Of a DNA stretch of 64,000 bases, positions 44,156-52,816 are shown one piece after another; the first letter of the stretch is position 1; the number at the start of each line of letters is the position of its first letter. The notes beneath the pieces are model-generated. The model searched no databases. It was not told the origin of the DNA and saw nothing but the letters and a program-made list of their open reading frames with translations. The stretch spans positions 372,001 to 436,000 of the forward strand of contig JAPDHM010000001.1 of NCBI GenBank assembly GCA_030704425.1, written 5' to 3'. A program made the translations under genes and the position numbers. This DNA is from Rhodobacteraceae bacterium IMCC1909. GTDB taxonomy: Bacteria; Pseudomonadota; Alphaproteobacteria; Rhodobacterales; Rhodobacteraceae.

Positions 44156-44185
44156 AACGCCCTGCACCGTGTAGGGCGTTTTTTT
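44156..44185 (+). terminator. Rho-independent terminator of the pyrimidine operon
   Basis: An 8-bp stem (AACGCCCT with AGGGCGTT) with a 9-base loop is followed directly by TTTTT. It lies 26 bases after the binding-protein stop. Confidence 0.9.
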
Positions 44186-44336
44186 GTAATTTGTGCGAAA
44201 TTTGAAGAAATATAAGCGTCGCGGACGGTTGGACTCTTTGCTCTGGCTGATCCGTTCTGGCAAAAATCAACCACGCAGAAATACTTGAGAAATTCGATGA
44301 GTCACACGCAAATTATGTGTGACCAAGCCTAATAAT

Positions 44337-45230
44337 TTATGCTCGAGATTTCAGGGATGTGCATAAGAGGATGACAACCGAAATGATTGACAAGGCAATG
44401 CCGCCGCTGATCCAAATCGGCGGATTCTCGTGGTCCAAGAGCCGCTCCCAAACCAGCACCCAAATGGGGGTCAAATAGGTGTAGGCCATGACATTCGTTG
44501 CCGGCAGATGCATCGACGCGAATTGTAGGCAGAGGAAGGAGAGCGATGTGGCAAATACCGCAAGATAGATAATTGTTCCCCAGATCAAGAGCGGTAATCC
44601 GGTCCAATTCGTTTGCAAAATTTCTGGGGCACCGTAAATGCTCAGTATGATTGTGCCGCTTGTGAGCATTCCAAAGGTGACCATGATGGCGTTTTCGCCG
44701 CGGTTCAATTGGCGAAAAAGGATTGGTAAAAAGGCATGGGCGATGCATCCAAGAAAATACATCAGTTCTCCTGCGCCAACCTTAAATTGTGCTATGGCAA
44801 GAATATCCGCTCGGAAAATAACCCACACAGATCCAATGGTTCCAATAAGAATTGCTACCAGGCCATGCAGTCTTATTTTTTGCTTTAAAATAATAAACCC
44901 GAGCAAGCTGGACATCGCCGGCATCAGCGTAAACACAGCTGCAGTAGAAATTGGCGTCGCGCTCTTTAGGCCTTCGAACATCAAGGTAAAATATATGCCA
45001 AATGTACCGCCAAGAATGAAATAACGCCAAGACGCTTGCATTGCCCGTTGAGTAATTGCTCCGGTAAAAAATGCAATCAGCCCCATAATGCAGGCAGCCA
45101 ACCCAAAACGCACTGCCGTTAACGCAACGGGAGAAATATCATTTGCGATCATCGACCCAAAAGAAAAGGATCCTCCAATGAGCATGGAAAAACCAAGCAT
45201 CGCGGCATGACTTTGAAAAATTCTATTCAC
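44337..45230 (-). CDS. EamA/DMT-family exporter
   Basis: 297 residues with ten hydrophobic segments in two EamA halves (about 8-140 and 150-290). Typical strand FTLMPAMSSLLGFIILKQKI closes the first half and YTYLTPIWVLVWERLLDHEN the second. These are drug/metabolite exporters; substrate unknown. GTG start; its first 8 bases overlap the end of a truncated upstream frame, so it was once the second gene of an operon. Confidence 0.9.
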   Translation of the reverse strand: MNRIFQSHAAMLGFSMLIGGSFSFGSMIANDISPVALTAVRFGLAACIMGLIAFFTGAITQRAMQASWRYFILGGTFGIYFTLMFEGLKSATPISTAAVFTLMPAMSSLLGFIILKQKIRLHGLVAILIGTIGSVWVIFRADILAIAQFKVGAGELMYFLGCIAHAFLPILFRQLNRGENAIMVTFGMLTSGTIILSIYGAPEILQTNWTGLPLLIWGTIIYLAVFATSLSFLCLQFASMHLPATNVMAYTYLTPIWVLVWERLLDHENPPIWISGGIALSIISVVILLCTSLKSRA

Positions 45231-45415
45231 AGACAGTTTTAGCCTTTGGGTTGTTATAGGTGACCATCATCCGATCACCGGTCGTGAGAAAATTATCTTT
45301 CCTGAGGGCTTCAAATAGACGGGCAGAATGTTTGATATCGTTGAATAGCCTTTTAAACGCGCCATTTTGGCTTTTCGATTGGATGGTTTCCACTGCGAGC
45401 CGTTCTTGATACTGC
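45223..45415 (-). pseudogene. 3' remnant of a gene cut by an IS3 derivative
   Basis: The frame reads AAQQYQERLAVETIQSKSQN, continues through FNDIKHSARLFEALRKDNFL and ends at a TAG (45223-45225) that overlaps the exporter start by 8 bases. It runs without a stop into the IS3 end at 45416-45439, so the 5' part is lost. The product family was not recognised. Confidence 0.6.
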
Positions 45416-45662
45416 TGAGCCGCCCCACTTGAGTGGTCTAATTTAAATGTTAGTGCATGATTGGCCTTTGGTCCATCGGTGTCGTGGCTTCTGGCGCGGG
45501 TGGGCCATAGCCATATCGACCGTATTGACGGGTCAACTCGATCATGTCTGCGACCAAGCGTTTTTCATCGGCGCGGCCTTTGGGTAATCGCCGTTGTGTG
45601 GATCGATGTTGGCCCAACACGCGGCACACTCGACGCTCAGAAAGCTTCATCTGACTGCACAC
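45416..45662 (-). mobile_element. IS3-family remnant with internally deleted orfB
   Basis: The minus-strand frame 45662-45450 starts MCSQMKLSERRVCRVLGQHR, continues as KRLVADMIELTRQYGRYGYG (OrfB, N-terminal integrase part) and then jumps directly to PPAPEATTPMDQRPIMH, the extreme OrfB C-terminus. The DDE catalytic core is missing. The terminal repeat is at 45416-45439. The same element end occurs at 15931-15954 and 52776-52800. Confidence 0.8.
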
Positions 45663-45827
45663 AAGATCAATGCAAGCCCCCTCTCATCGTTTGCTTGCAA
45701 ACGACTGCCGGGCCGTGGGACGATGCGAAGGGCTTAGAAGTTTCCCGATGCAGCCGCCTTTAGGATCATCTGGGATGATACCGTCGACACCTATTTCTGC
45801 CAGACCTATGATATCGCCCAATGAGTT

Positions 45828-45986
45828 TTAGCTGAAATCCAGCATCAATTCGCCTGCAGTCGTCGCTGTAGCTTTGGTATCTGTCATGGTCATGGCTGTG
45901 GCTCTCAAGCCATCGATCGCGGCCTGTGCTGTCGCTGCATCTGGCCAGACTATCATTGTTCTGGCGGTGTTTGCTCCGCCCCTTCA
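45828..45986 (-). pseudogene. Possible fragment of a small alpha+beta (monooxygenase-like) gene
   Basis: A short frame ending in TAA at 45828 reads MIVWPDAATAQAAIDGLRAT and then ATATTAGELMLDFS. This resembles the C-terminal half of small dimeric alpha+beta proteins. The 5' part is absent. The rest of 45663-46149 shows nothing else recognisable. Confidence 0.3.
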
Positions 45987-46149
45987 TTCCCTCTGGTCCG
46001 CAACTGGCGCAACACTTGCACGCGAAACCGTGCCGATGCTCTTGCAGAGCGGCGAAAATAACAGGGCGGTTCGATTTAAACGATGACGGAAGTCTAATGT
46101 CTATGCGAATGAGGCTGACAGTCGCGACAACGAGTAAGGTTAGAGATCT

Positions 46150-47028
46150 CTACGCCTTGTTTCTTTCTTCGCGCCAAAGAATTGTTAACCCTGAAAGAAC
46201 AATTAATATTACACCGGGGAATAACTTATCTAAGGGAAGTTCGTCAAAAACTATCCAACCTAAACCAAATGCTGTTAAAATTCCGAAGTAGCTAAATGGG
46301 GCTAAAACGGAGGCTGGAGCCTGTCGAAACGCATACATTAGAAAAACGACTCCAAAGCCACCGCACAGAGACATGCTAAATATGAGAAGTGCATCACTAA
46401 TTGATTGGATCGGACTGAAATCAGTAGTTCCAGTAGCCAAAAGGATCGCTCCAAGCGCAGCAGCTACGGAGGAATACAAATAAATTATTGCACTTGAAAT
46501 AGAAACATCGAAACTTCGAAGTGTCACCATAGAAGCGGCATAGCAAAAGGCTGCACCGATGGGTAAAGCTGCTGTCCAGGTAAACATGTTGGAGCCTGGC
46601 TGCATGATCCAAACTGCGCCGCCAAATCCTATAATGACAGCGCTCCAGCGCCACGCGCCCACCTTTTCTCTGTAAAAAATGACTGCAATTAAAACTATAA
46701 AAATTGCATTGGTTTGGCCCAAGGCCGACACTGTCGCCAACTCTAAGTCCGCCAAAGCTGTGTAAAATAAAAGCTGAGCTAATGCGACTAATAGGCCGCG
46801 GCCAAAAGCCAATTTCCATTTTTTTATTTTATAATCTTTGATGTCAAAACTTAATTCGCGCGTATAAATAAGTAATAAAATTGATGGCAATACACCCAAA
46901 ACATTCCGATAAACTGAAAGCTCTTGAGGCGAATATCTTACTGATAAAATTCGGACGTGAACGCTCATGAGATCAAAGCAAAGATAAGCGAGCAAGCAAA
47001 CAAGAATTGCGCGAATATTGGTCGTCAT
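46150..47028 (-). CDS. EamA/DMT-family exporter
   Basis: 292 residues, ten membrane segments in two EamA repeats, ending in a Lys/Arg-rich tail (LTILWREERNKA). Features are AQLLFYTALADLELATVSAL in the first half and FSYFGILTAFGLGWIVFDEL in the second. It is distinctly AT-richer than the exporter at 44337 and not its close copy. Substrate unknown. Confidence 0.9.
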   Translation of the reverse strand: MTTNIRAILVCLLAYLCFDLMSVHVRILSVRYSPQELSVYRNVLGVLPSILLLIYTRELSFDIKDYKIKKWKLAFGRGLLVALAQLLFYTALADLELATVSALGQTNAIFIVLIAVIFYREKVGAWRWSAVIIGFGGAVWIMQPGSNMFTWTAALPIGAAFCYAASMVTLRSFDVSISSAIIYLYSSVAAALGAILLATGTTDFSPIQSISDALLIFSMSLCGGFGVVFLMYAFRQAPASVLAPFSYFGILTAFGLGWIVFDELPLDKLFPGVILIVLSGLTILWREERNKA

Positions 47029-47123
47029 TAAACCTCAAAACTTAAGGCAAATACGCCTTATCGATGGACAGTCTGCCCCTAATTGATCGAAGTCAAGTTT
47101 CATAAATGAATTGAGATGAGTGA

Positions 47124-47173
47124 AAATGGCACTGTCAGATTAAACTTGGGTGAAGCGGGCAGGGTGGCTTTAT
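47124..47173 (+). repeat. Degenerate copy of the ureG 3' end
   Basis: Bases 47124-47153 read KWHCQIKLG-stop and match the ureG end NWDGQIKLG-stop (52486-52515) at 24 of 30 positions. The next ten bases, AGCGGGCAGG, are identical in both places, and a TTTAT follows in each. The two copies flank the urease operon as direct repeats about 5.4 kb apart. Confidence 0.75.
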
Positions 47174-47359
47174 AGGTATTTATGACGCATCACAGATTTC
47201 GAGGCAGATTGTGCATGTTGAACTTAGAGGCTTTGCACTGTTTGCGTTAAGCACGCTGCAAAGAGACCGCTCTAAGTGCGCGTTCAAGCTGAACCGCGCT
47301 ACAGCTCTCACCGAGTGGCGTCAATTATTAAGCGCATTGATCAAGGCTGCACCAGCAAT

Positions 47360-47389
47360 CCGTTGCGAGTTCTCATTCGTCTGACAGCA
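47360..47389 (-). repeat. Solo IS3-family terminal inverted repeat
   Basis: Thirty bases nearly identical to the right repeat of the element at 14676-14920 (core GCGAGTTCTCATT, ending CTGACAGCA). No transposase sequence could be recognised beside it, so only the end remains. Confidence 0.7.
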
Positions 47390-47630
47390 GCAACCGGCAC
47401 CATATGCTAACTTTTTAGAGTGCTTGTTTAATAGAATTCTCCGCTTAAAATTTAATCAAAAAACCAAAAAATAGATAAAATCCATGGCCACCTAATTCGA
47501 TCCTTGTTCGCCAAAAGAATCCCAGTCACGCTAAAAAAAATCGAAGCGTGCTGAGGACTGAACGATAAAACATCTTTCCCTAGATAGAGAAGGCATCTTT
47601 CAGCGCGCGCGCGGGACACTCAACATAAAC

Positions 47631-48395
47631 GTGGTGTTTGCTGATGGAGATCAGTCGCGCTTGAAAGATCTACGCCAACAAGGGTCCTATCGTGCCATCT
47701 TTCCACGCGGGAAAAAGGACACGATCGAAGCCGTAATAATTAACACGGCAGGTGGCATCACAGGCGGTGATAAATTCTCAACTGAAGTCACTGCCAACAG
47801 TCACGCTAAGATCAGCGTTACGACTCAAACGGCTGAACGCATTTACCGCGCTTCAAATACAATAGCAGGATCGATGCAAACGCGGCTCAAAGTGAAGTCA
47901 AACGCGCAACTTTATTGGCTGCCTCAAGAGACGATCCTGTTTGAAGGCTCCCGCTTGTGCCGGCGCTTAGAAGTTGAAGTCACAAGGGATGCAAAGTTTC
48001 TAATGGTCGAGCCACTCGTCTTCGGTAGAGAGGCTTCTGGAGAAGTCCTCCAACATTGCTCACTGGACGACAGAGTTTGCATTACCAGTGAAGGAACACC
48101 AATTTATGTTGATCGCGTCAAACTGGACGGCGACATCGCATTTATCCTGAAGCGGCCTGCAGTCGCAGCTGGCGCAGGTGCCATGGCCAGTATTGTTCTT
48201 GTCGATCAAATGGCCAAATCGATGATTGATGGCGTACGCGCCCTGCTTCCTTCCTCTGGTGGGGCAAGTCTTTTGGCAGACAACATCCTCGTTATTCGAT
48301 TGCTTTGCTCTGACAGCTTCGCGCTGCGCACTGCCTTGCTCCCGATCCTGACCCATCTAACCCACAACGCAGTTCCCAAAAACTGGAGGCTATGA
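47631..48395 (+). CDS. ureD: Urease accessory protein UreD
   Basis: UreD docks on apo-urease with UreF and UreG for nickel insertion. Family blocks: INTAGGITGGDKFSTEV, TTQTAERIYRAS, WLPQETILFEGSRL. The given GTG start is formal. Upstream in frame the conserved segment GIFQRARGTLNIN is present and the frame is open back to 47562, but it holds no ATG, GTG or TTG; an AGGA sits just right for ATA at 47565. So the true N-terminus is about 22 residues longer and its start codon is either non-standard or mutated. ureA follows after 3 bases. Confidence 0.88.
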   Translation: MVFADGDQSRLKDLRQQGSYRAIFPRGKKDTIEAVIINTAGGITGGDKFSTEVTANSHAKISVTTQTAERIYRASNTIAGSMQTRLKVKSNAQLYWLPQETILFEGSRLCRRLEVEVTRDAKFLMVEPLVFGREASGEVLQHCSLDDRVCITSEGTPIYVDRVKLDGDIAFILKRPAVAAGAGAMASIVLVDQMAKSMIDGVRALLPSSGGASLLADNILVIRLLCSDSFALRTALLPILTHLTHNAVPKNWRL

Positions 48396-48398
48396 ACG

Positions 48399-48701
48399 AT
48401 GCATTTGACCCCACGTGAAAAAGATAAACTGCTGGTTGCAATGGCCGCCGAAGTAGCCCGTAAGCGGCTCGCCCGTGGTGTGAAGCTAAATTATCCAGAG
48501 GCGATTGCATTGATTGCTGACGCTGTTGTTGAGGGCGCGCGTGACGGGCGCTCTGTCGCAGACATGATGGAGAGCGGTGCCCATGTGATCACCCGTGATC
48601 AATGCATGGAGGGCATCCCAGAGATGATCCACGATGTTCAGGTAGAGGCTACTTTTCCTGATGGGACCAAATTGGTCACCGTTCACAACCCCATTAGATA
48701 G
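48399..48701 (+). CDS. ureA: Urease gamma subunit UreA
   Basis: 100 residues, normal length. [20 protein letters not shown] and [18 protein letters not shown] are the standard ends. GGAGG lies upstream inside the ureD end. Part of the (alpha-beta-gamma)3 enzyme in the cytoplasm. Confidence 0.97.
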   Translation: MHLTPREKDKLLVAMAAEVARKRLARGVKLNYPEAIALIADAVVEGARDGRSVADMMESGAHVITRDQCMEGIPEMIHDVQVEATFPDGTKLVTVHNPIR

Positions 48702-48710
48702 GAGAGTGCT

Positions 48711-49016
48711 ATGATCCCCGGAGAAATTTTCCCAGCCGATGGCGACCTCATCCTAAATGCAGACCGTGAGGCGATCATCTTGATAGTGGCAAACACTGGC
48801 GACCGCCCAGTGCAGGTTGGCAGCCATTACCATTTTGCTGAAAGTAACGCCGCGTTGGATTTTGATCGCCTAGCCGCCTTTGGCCGTCGCCTTGATATCG
48901 CACCCGGCACCGCAGTCCGGTTTGAACCTGGTCAACGGCGCGAGGTCAATTTGATCGAGATATCAGGCGCGCGGCGTGTCTTTGGGTTCAACACTCAAGT
49001 TATGGGAGATTTATAA
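48711..49016 (+). CDS. ureB: Urease beta subunit UreB
   Basis: 101 residues. [16 protein letters not shown] at the start, the [19 protein letters not shown] block and the end [17 protein letters not shown] are diagnostic. Overlaps ureC by one base (TAATG). Confidence 0.97.
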   Translation: MIPGEIFPADGDLILNADREAIILIVANTGDRPVQVGSHYHFAESNAALDFDRLAAFGRRLDIAPGTAVRFEPGQRREVNLIEISGARRVFGFNTQVMGDL

Positions 49017-50755
49017 TGGCCACATCGATTAATCGCGCCGATTACGCTGCCATGTTTGGGCCAACTGTGGGTGACAAAATACGCCTTGCTGACAGTGATC
49101 TTATTATTGAGGTCGAACGTGATCTGACCGCAGAACGCACCAATGGCCGCAATGGCATGACCTATGGCGAGGAGGTAAAATTCGGTGGTGGTAAAGTCAT
49201 TCGTGATGGCATGGGCCAATCCCAAGTCACCCGTGCTGCAGGTGCTGTGGATACTGTTATTACCAACGCTTTGATCATTGATCATAGCGGCATCTACAAA
49301 GCGGATGTGGGTTTGCGCGATGGTCGCATTCATAAGATCGGCAAGGCCGGCAACCCAGACACGCAACCGGGTGTAGATATCATCATAGGCCCGGGAACCG
49401 AAGTCATTGCTTGTGAGGGGCGCATCCTGACAGCAGGCGGTTTTGACAGCCACATACACTTCATCTGCCCGCAACAGATTGAGGATGCCTTGCATTCTGG
49501 TATTACCACAATGCTCGGAGGGGGCACTGGCCCAGCACATGGTACTTTGGCCACTACTTGTACGCCGGGACCATGGCACATTGGGCGCATGTTGCAGGCT
49601 GCAGATGCTTTTCCCATGAACCTCGCTTTTGCAGGCAAAGGCAACGCCAGCCAACCGGACGCATTGGTCGAGATGGTAAGAGGTGGTGTCTGTGCCCTAA
49701 AGTTGCATGAAGATTGGGGCACGACTCCTGCTGCGATTGATTGCTGCCTTTCTGTGGCTGATGACATGGATGTGCAGGTTATGATCCATACTGACACACT
49801 CAATGAATCTGGCTTTGTTGAAACCACGGTAGCAGCATTGAAAGGGCGCACAATTCACGCTTTTCATACCGAAGGTGCAGGCGGCGGGCATGCTCCGGAC
49901 ATCATCAAAATCTGTGGTGAAGAGTATGTTTTGCCGTCCTCTACCAACCCAACGCGGCCCTATACTGTGAACACATTAGAAGAGCATTTGGATATGCTGA
50001 TGGTCTGCCACCACCTCGACAAATCCATCCCAGAGGATGTTGCGTTTGCAGAAAGTCGTATCCGCCGCGAAACCATTGCGGCAGAAGATATTCTGCATGA
50101 CATGGGTGCCTTTTCGATCATAGCCTCTGACAGTCAGGCGATGGGCCGTGTGGGTGAGGTGTTGATCCGCACATGGCAAACCGCTGACAAAATGAAAAAG
50201 CAGCGCGGCCGGCTGTCTGAAGAAACAGGCGACAACGATAATTTCCGTGTGCGCCGCTATATTGCAAAGTACACGATCAACCCTGCGATTGCTCATGGGA
50301 TTAGTCGCGAAATTGGCAGCATCACTGAGGGTAAACGTGCCGATCTGGTGCTATGGGCCCCTGCGTTTTTTGGCGTAAAACCTGAGATGGTTCTAATGGC
50401 AGGCACAATCGTTTGTGCGCAAATGGGCGACCCCAACGCCTCAATCCCGACCCCGCAGCCAGTTTATTCACGCCCAATGTTTGGGGCCTATGGAAAGTCG
50501 GTCGAGCATTCAGCCGTCTGTTTTGTTTCCGCCGCTGCGCAAGCGGATGGGATTGGTGACAAGTTGGGTCTGTCAAAGCAAACCGTTGCTGTGGAAAACA
50601 CCCGCAAAATTGGCAAATCCCATCTGATACACAACACCGCCACGCCACATATGGAGGTCAATCCAGAAACCTACGAGGTGCGCGCCGATGGTGAACTTCT
50701 AACCTGTGAACCCGCTACAAAACTTCCGATGGCCCAAAGGTATTTTTTATTTTGA
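49016..50755 (+). CDS. ureC: Urease alpha subunit UreC, catalytic
   Basis: 579 residues, slightly longer than the usual 567-570. All nickel ligands are visible: [12 protein letters not shown] (His pair), the carbamylated Lys in [11 protein letters not shown], His in [11 protein letters not shown] and [14 protein letters not shown], and Asp in [14 protein letters not shown]. The flap Cys-His-His is in [13 protein letters not shown]. Urea is hydrolysed to ammonia and carbamate. Nothing suggests inactivation. The extra residues are mainly near [15 protein letters not shown]. Confidence 0.98.
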   Translation: MATSINRADYAAMFGPTVGDKIRLADSDLIIEVERDLTAERTNGRNGMTYGEEVKFGGGKVIRDGMGQSQVTRAAGAVDTVITNALIIDHSGIYKADVGLRDGRIHKIGKAGNPDTQPGVDIIIGPGTEVIACEGRILTAGGFDSHIHFICPQQIEDALHSGITTMLGGGTGPAHGTLATTCTPGPWHIGRMLQAADAFPMNLAFAGKGNASQPDALVEMVRGGVCALKLHEDWGTTPAAIDCCLSVADDMDVQVMIHTDTLNESGFVETTVAALKGRTIHAFHTEGAGGGHAPDIIKICGEEYVLPSSTNPTRPYTVNTLEEHLDMLMVCHHLDKSIPEDVAFAESRIRRETIAAEDILHDMGAFSIIASDSQAMGRVGEVLIRTWQTADKMKKQRGRLSEETGDNDNFRVRRYIAKYTINPAIAHGISREIGSITEGKRADLVLWAPAFFGVKPEMVLMAGTIVCAQMGDPNASIPTPQPVYSRPMFGAYGKSVEHSAVCFVSAAAQADGIGDKLGLSKQTVAVENTRKIGKSHLIHNTATPHMEVNPETYEVRADGELLTCEPATKLPMAQRYFLF

Positions 50756-51228
50756 TGACTGATTATATTTCTCAAACAATCTTAAAAATGGGCGCTTGGT
50801 CTAATGCTTCTGACAGGTGTTTTCTCCGGTATGAGGACAGATTTTTGCGCCGCAAGGTTCTAAAAACTGTCAAAGGCGCGAGTCTTTTGGTGGATCTTGC
50901 ACATACTACATCTTTGGACAATGGCGAAGCGTTCGCATTAACCGACGGTCGGGCCATTGAAGTCGTCGCTGCGCCCGAGCCATTGCTGGAAATCACCGGT
51001 GATCTGGTCCAACTCGCATGGCATATCGGCAATCGCCATACCCCTTGCCAGATAGAGAGGGATCGCCTTTTGATCCAAAACGACGCCGTCATAGGCCATA
51101 TGCTTGAGCATCTGGGTGCAACAGTGACGCAGATTGAATCCCCCTTCATGCCGGAGGGTGGTGCCTATGGCCACGGGCGCACCCATTCGCATGAACATGG
51201 TGCAACTGCGCATGACCATGACCACTGA
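50755..51228 (+). CDS. ureE: Urease nickel metallochaperone UreE
   Basis: 157 residues from the ATG that overlaps the ureC stop (TGATG). Contains HIGNRHTPCQIERDRLLI and the metal-binding HMLEHLGA segment. It ends in a His-rich tail ([18 protein letters not shown]), which stores or presents nickel. Confidence 0.95.
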   Translation: MTDYISQTILKMGAWSNASDRCFLRYEDRFLRRKVLKTVKGASLLVDLAHTTSLDNGEAFALTDGRAIEVVAAPEPLLEITGDLVQLAWHIGNRHTPCQIERDRLLIQNDAVIGHMLEHLGATVTQIESPFMPEGGAYGHGRTHSHEHGATAHDHDH

Positions 51229-51856
51229 CATATTAACCCTATCACAGCTTTTGTCGCCCAGCTTCCCTGTAGGTGCTTTCGCCTACTCACATGGGCTGGA
51301 GACGGCTATAAGCGAGGGGCAGATTGTGTCCGCACCTTCACTACAGTCATGGCTGATGGACTTGTTAGAACATGGTGGCGCGCAGTCGGACGCTCTATTG
51401 TTGAATGCAGCCTTTGGTTCGGCTGAAGACGGAGTTCAGAACATAGACACCCATGCACGCGCATTTGCTGCATCCGCAGAACGTTTGAGGGAAACGGATC
51501 TGCAAGGCGCGGCCTTTTGTGAAACCGTTCAGACGATGTTGGGCATAGAACTTGGACGGCTTTGCTATCCAGTGGCTGTTGGCCGCGTGGCTGCAATACT
51601 TGCGCTTGATTCTGAACTTACAACTGCAATGTATCTACAATCTTTTATCGCAAACCTAACAGCCGCTGCAATGCGGTTGGTCCCTTTAGGCCAAGTGGAT
51701 GGGCAGAAAACACAAATCGCTTTGAAGCAGCAATGCACTGAAATTGCCAAACAGCTGCAGGGTGCAACATTAGACGATCTTCATAACAGTGCATGGATGT
51801 CAGATATCACATCTATGCGTCACGAAACTCAATATTCACGCGTCTTTCGCACATAA
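51212..51856 (+). CDS. ureF: Urease accessory protein UreF
   Basis: About 214 residues. The core begins [20 protein letters not shown] and GLETAI, a clear UreF start, with [18 protein letters not shown] later. The exact start is uncertain: ATG 51212 and 51218 both lie inside the His-rich end of ureE. UreF acts with UreD and UreG as the GTPase-activating part of the maturation complex. Confidence 0.92.
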   Translation: MTMTTDILTLSQLLSPSFPVGAFAYSHGLETAISEGQIVSAPSLQSWLMDLLEHGGAQSDALLLNAAFGSAEDGVQNIDTHARAFAASAERLRETDLQGAAFCETVQTMLGIELGRLCYPVAVGRVAAILALDSELTTAMYLQSFIANLTAAAMRLVPLGQVDGQKTQIALKQQCTEIAKQLQGATLDDLHNSAWMSDITSMRHETQYSRVFRT

Positions 51857-51867
51857 GGAGACAGCCC

Positions 51868-52515
51868 ATGGCGTCGAAAAACGGCCCTCTGCGCATTGGT
51901 ATTGGTGGCCCTGTTGGAGCAGGAAAAACAACTTTGACAGCTGCACTGGCAAAAATCCTTCATCCTCAGACATCCATCGCTGTAATCACGAACGACATCT
52001 ACACCCAAGAGGACGCCGAAGCTTTGATGCGGATGCAAATTCTGCCTCAAGATCGCGTGATCGGTGTGGAAACAGGGGGCTGTCCACATACGGCTATTCG
52101 CGAGGATGCCTCGATCAATTTGGCAGCTATTGCTGAAATACGCGAGCGTCACCCCGATGTTGAGATCGTTCTAATCGAGAGTGGTGGGGACAACCTGTCT
52201 GCCACTTTCAGCCCTGAATTGGCAGATGTTACAGTTTATGTGATTGATGTTGCGGCAGGTGAAGAGATACCACGCAAGGGGGGACCTGCAATCACCAAGT
52301 CAGATGTATTGGTCATCAACAAAACGGATCTTGCGCCCCACGTTGGGGCCTCACTTGAAGTGATGGAACGCGATGCAATACGAATGCGTGGGGATAAGCC
52401 CTTTTGTTTCACGAGCCTGCGCAATGGAGTTGGTGCAGATAAAGTGATCAGCCTTTTGGCGGCTATTGGTGGGTTTGAAGACCCTAACTGGGACGGTCAG
52501 ATCAAACTCGGTTGA
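51868..52515 (+). CDS. ureG: Urease maturation GTPase UreG
   Basis: 215 residues from ATG 51868 behind AAGGAGA. P-loop [13 protein letters not shown], then [18 protein letters not shown], and the G-motif [14 protein letters not shown]. It delivers nickel in a GTP-dependent step. Its last codons have a degenerate copy upstream of the operon. Confidence 0.97.
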   Translation: MASKNGPLRIGIGGPVGAGKTTLTAALAKILHPQTSIAVITNDIYTQEDAEALMRMQILPQDRVIGVETGGCPHTAIREDASINLAAIAEIRERHPDVEIVLIESGGDNLSATFSPELADVTVYVIDVAAGEEIPRKGGPAITKSDVLVINKTDLAPHVGASLEVMERDAIRMRGDKPFCFTSLRNGVGADKVISLLAAIGGFEDPNWDGQIKLG

Positions 52516-52578
52516 AGCGGGCAGGCGAGTTTATCGGACGCGTCAATGAGACAACACTTCCCATTCCGCTATTTTGAA

Positions 52579-52760
52579 ATGACAACATGTTCTCCCTTCA
52601 AATATTTCAAGACTTCACCTACAAATCATCCCAATGGCAGTGATCTATCACATGCGCTATCCATTGAATTTTCGTCAGGTGGAAGACATCTTCCATGAAC
52701 GTGGCATCGACATCTTTCACGAAACAGTTCGGTGTCTTGATGGCCATTTATGGTCCTCCA
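52579..52760 (+). pseudogene. IS6-family transposase N-terminal remnant, frameshifted
   Basis: From ATG 52579 the frame reads MTTCSPFKYFKTSP. After a one-base shift near 52618 it continues as QIIPMAVIYHMRYPLNFRQV and EDIFHERGIDIFHETVR. This is the typical start of IS6-type transposases (KYFKTSP, then a VEDLLxERGIDxxHETVR helix-turn-helix). The DDE domain is absent. Confidence 0.7.
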
Positions 52761-52775
52761 TTTCCGAATAGCGGT

Positions 52776-52800
52776 GGACCACTTCAAAGGGGGAGGCTCA
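52776..52800 (+). repeat. IS3-family terminal sequence, solo copy
   Basis: GGACCACTTCAAAGGGGGAG followed by GCTCA, similar to the element ends at 15931-15954 and, reversed, at 45416-45439. No transposase is attached. Confidence 0.55.
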
Positions 52801-52816
52801 GTGGCCCTTTGCAGGC

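Larger units (their letters stand above)
47029..47630. other. Gene-free stretch with ureG-tail copy and IS3 end
   Basis: Contains a degenerate copy of the last ten codons of ureG and about 20 bases beyond it (47124-47173), a lone IS3 terminal repeat (47360-47389) and the probable lost 5' end of ureD (from about 47562). No intact gene is visible. Confidence 0.6.
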
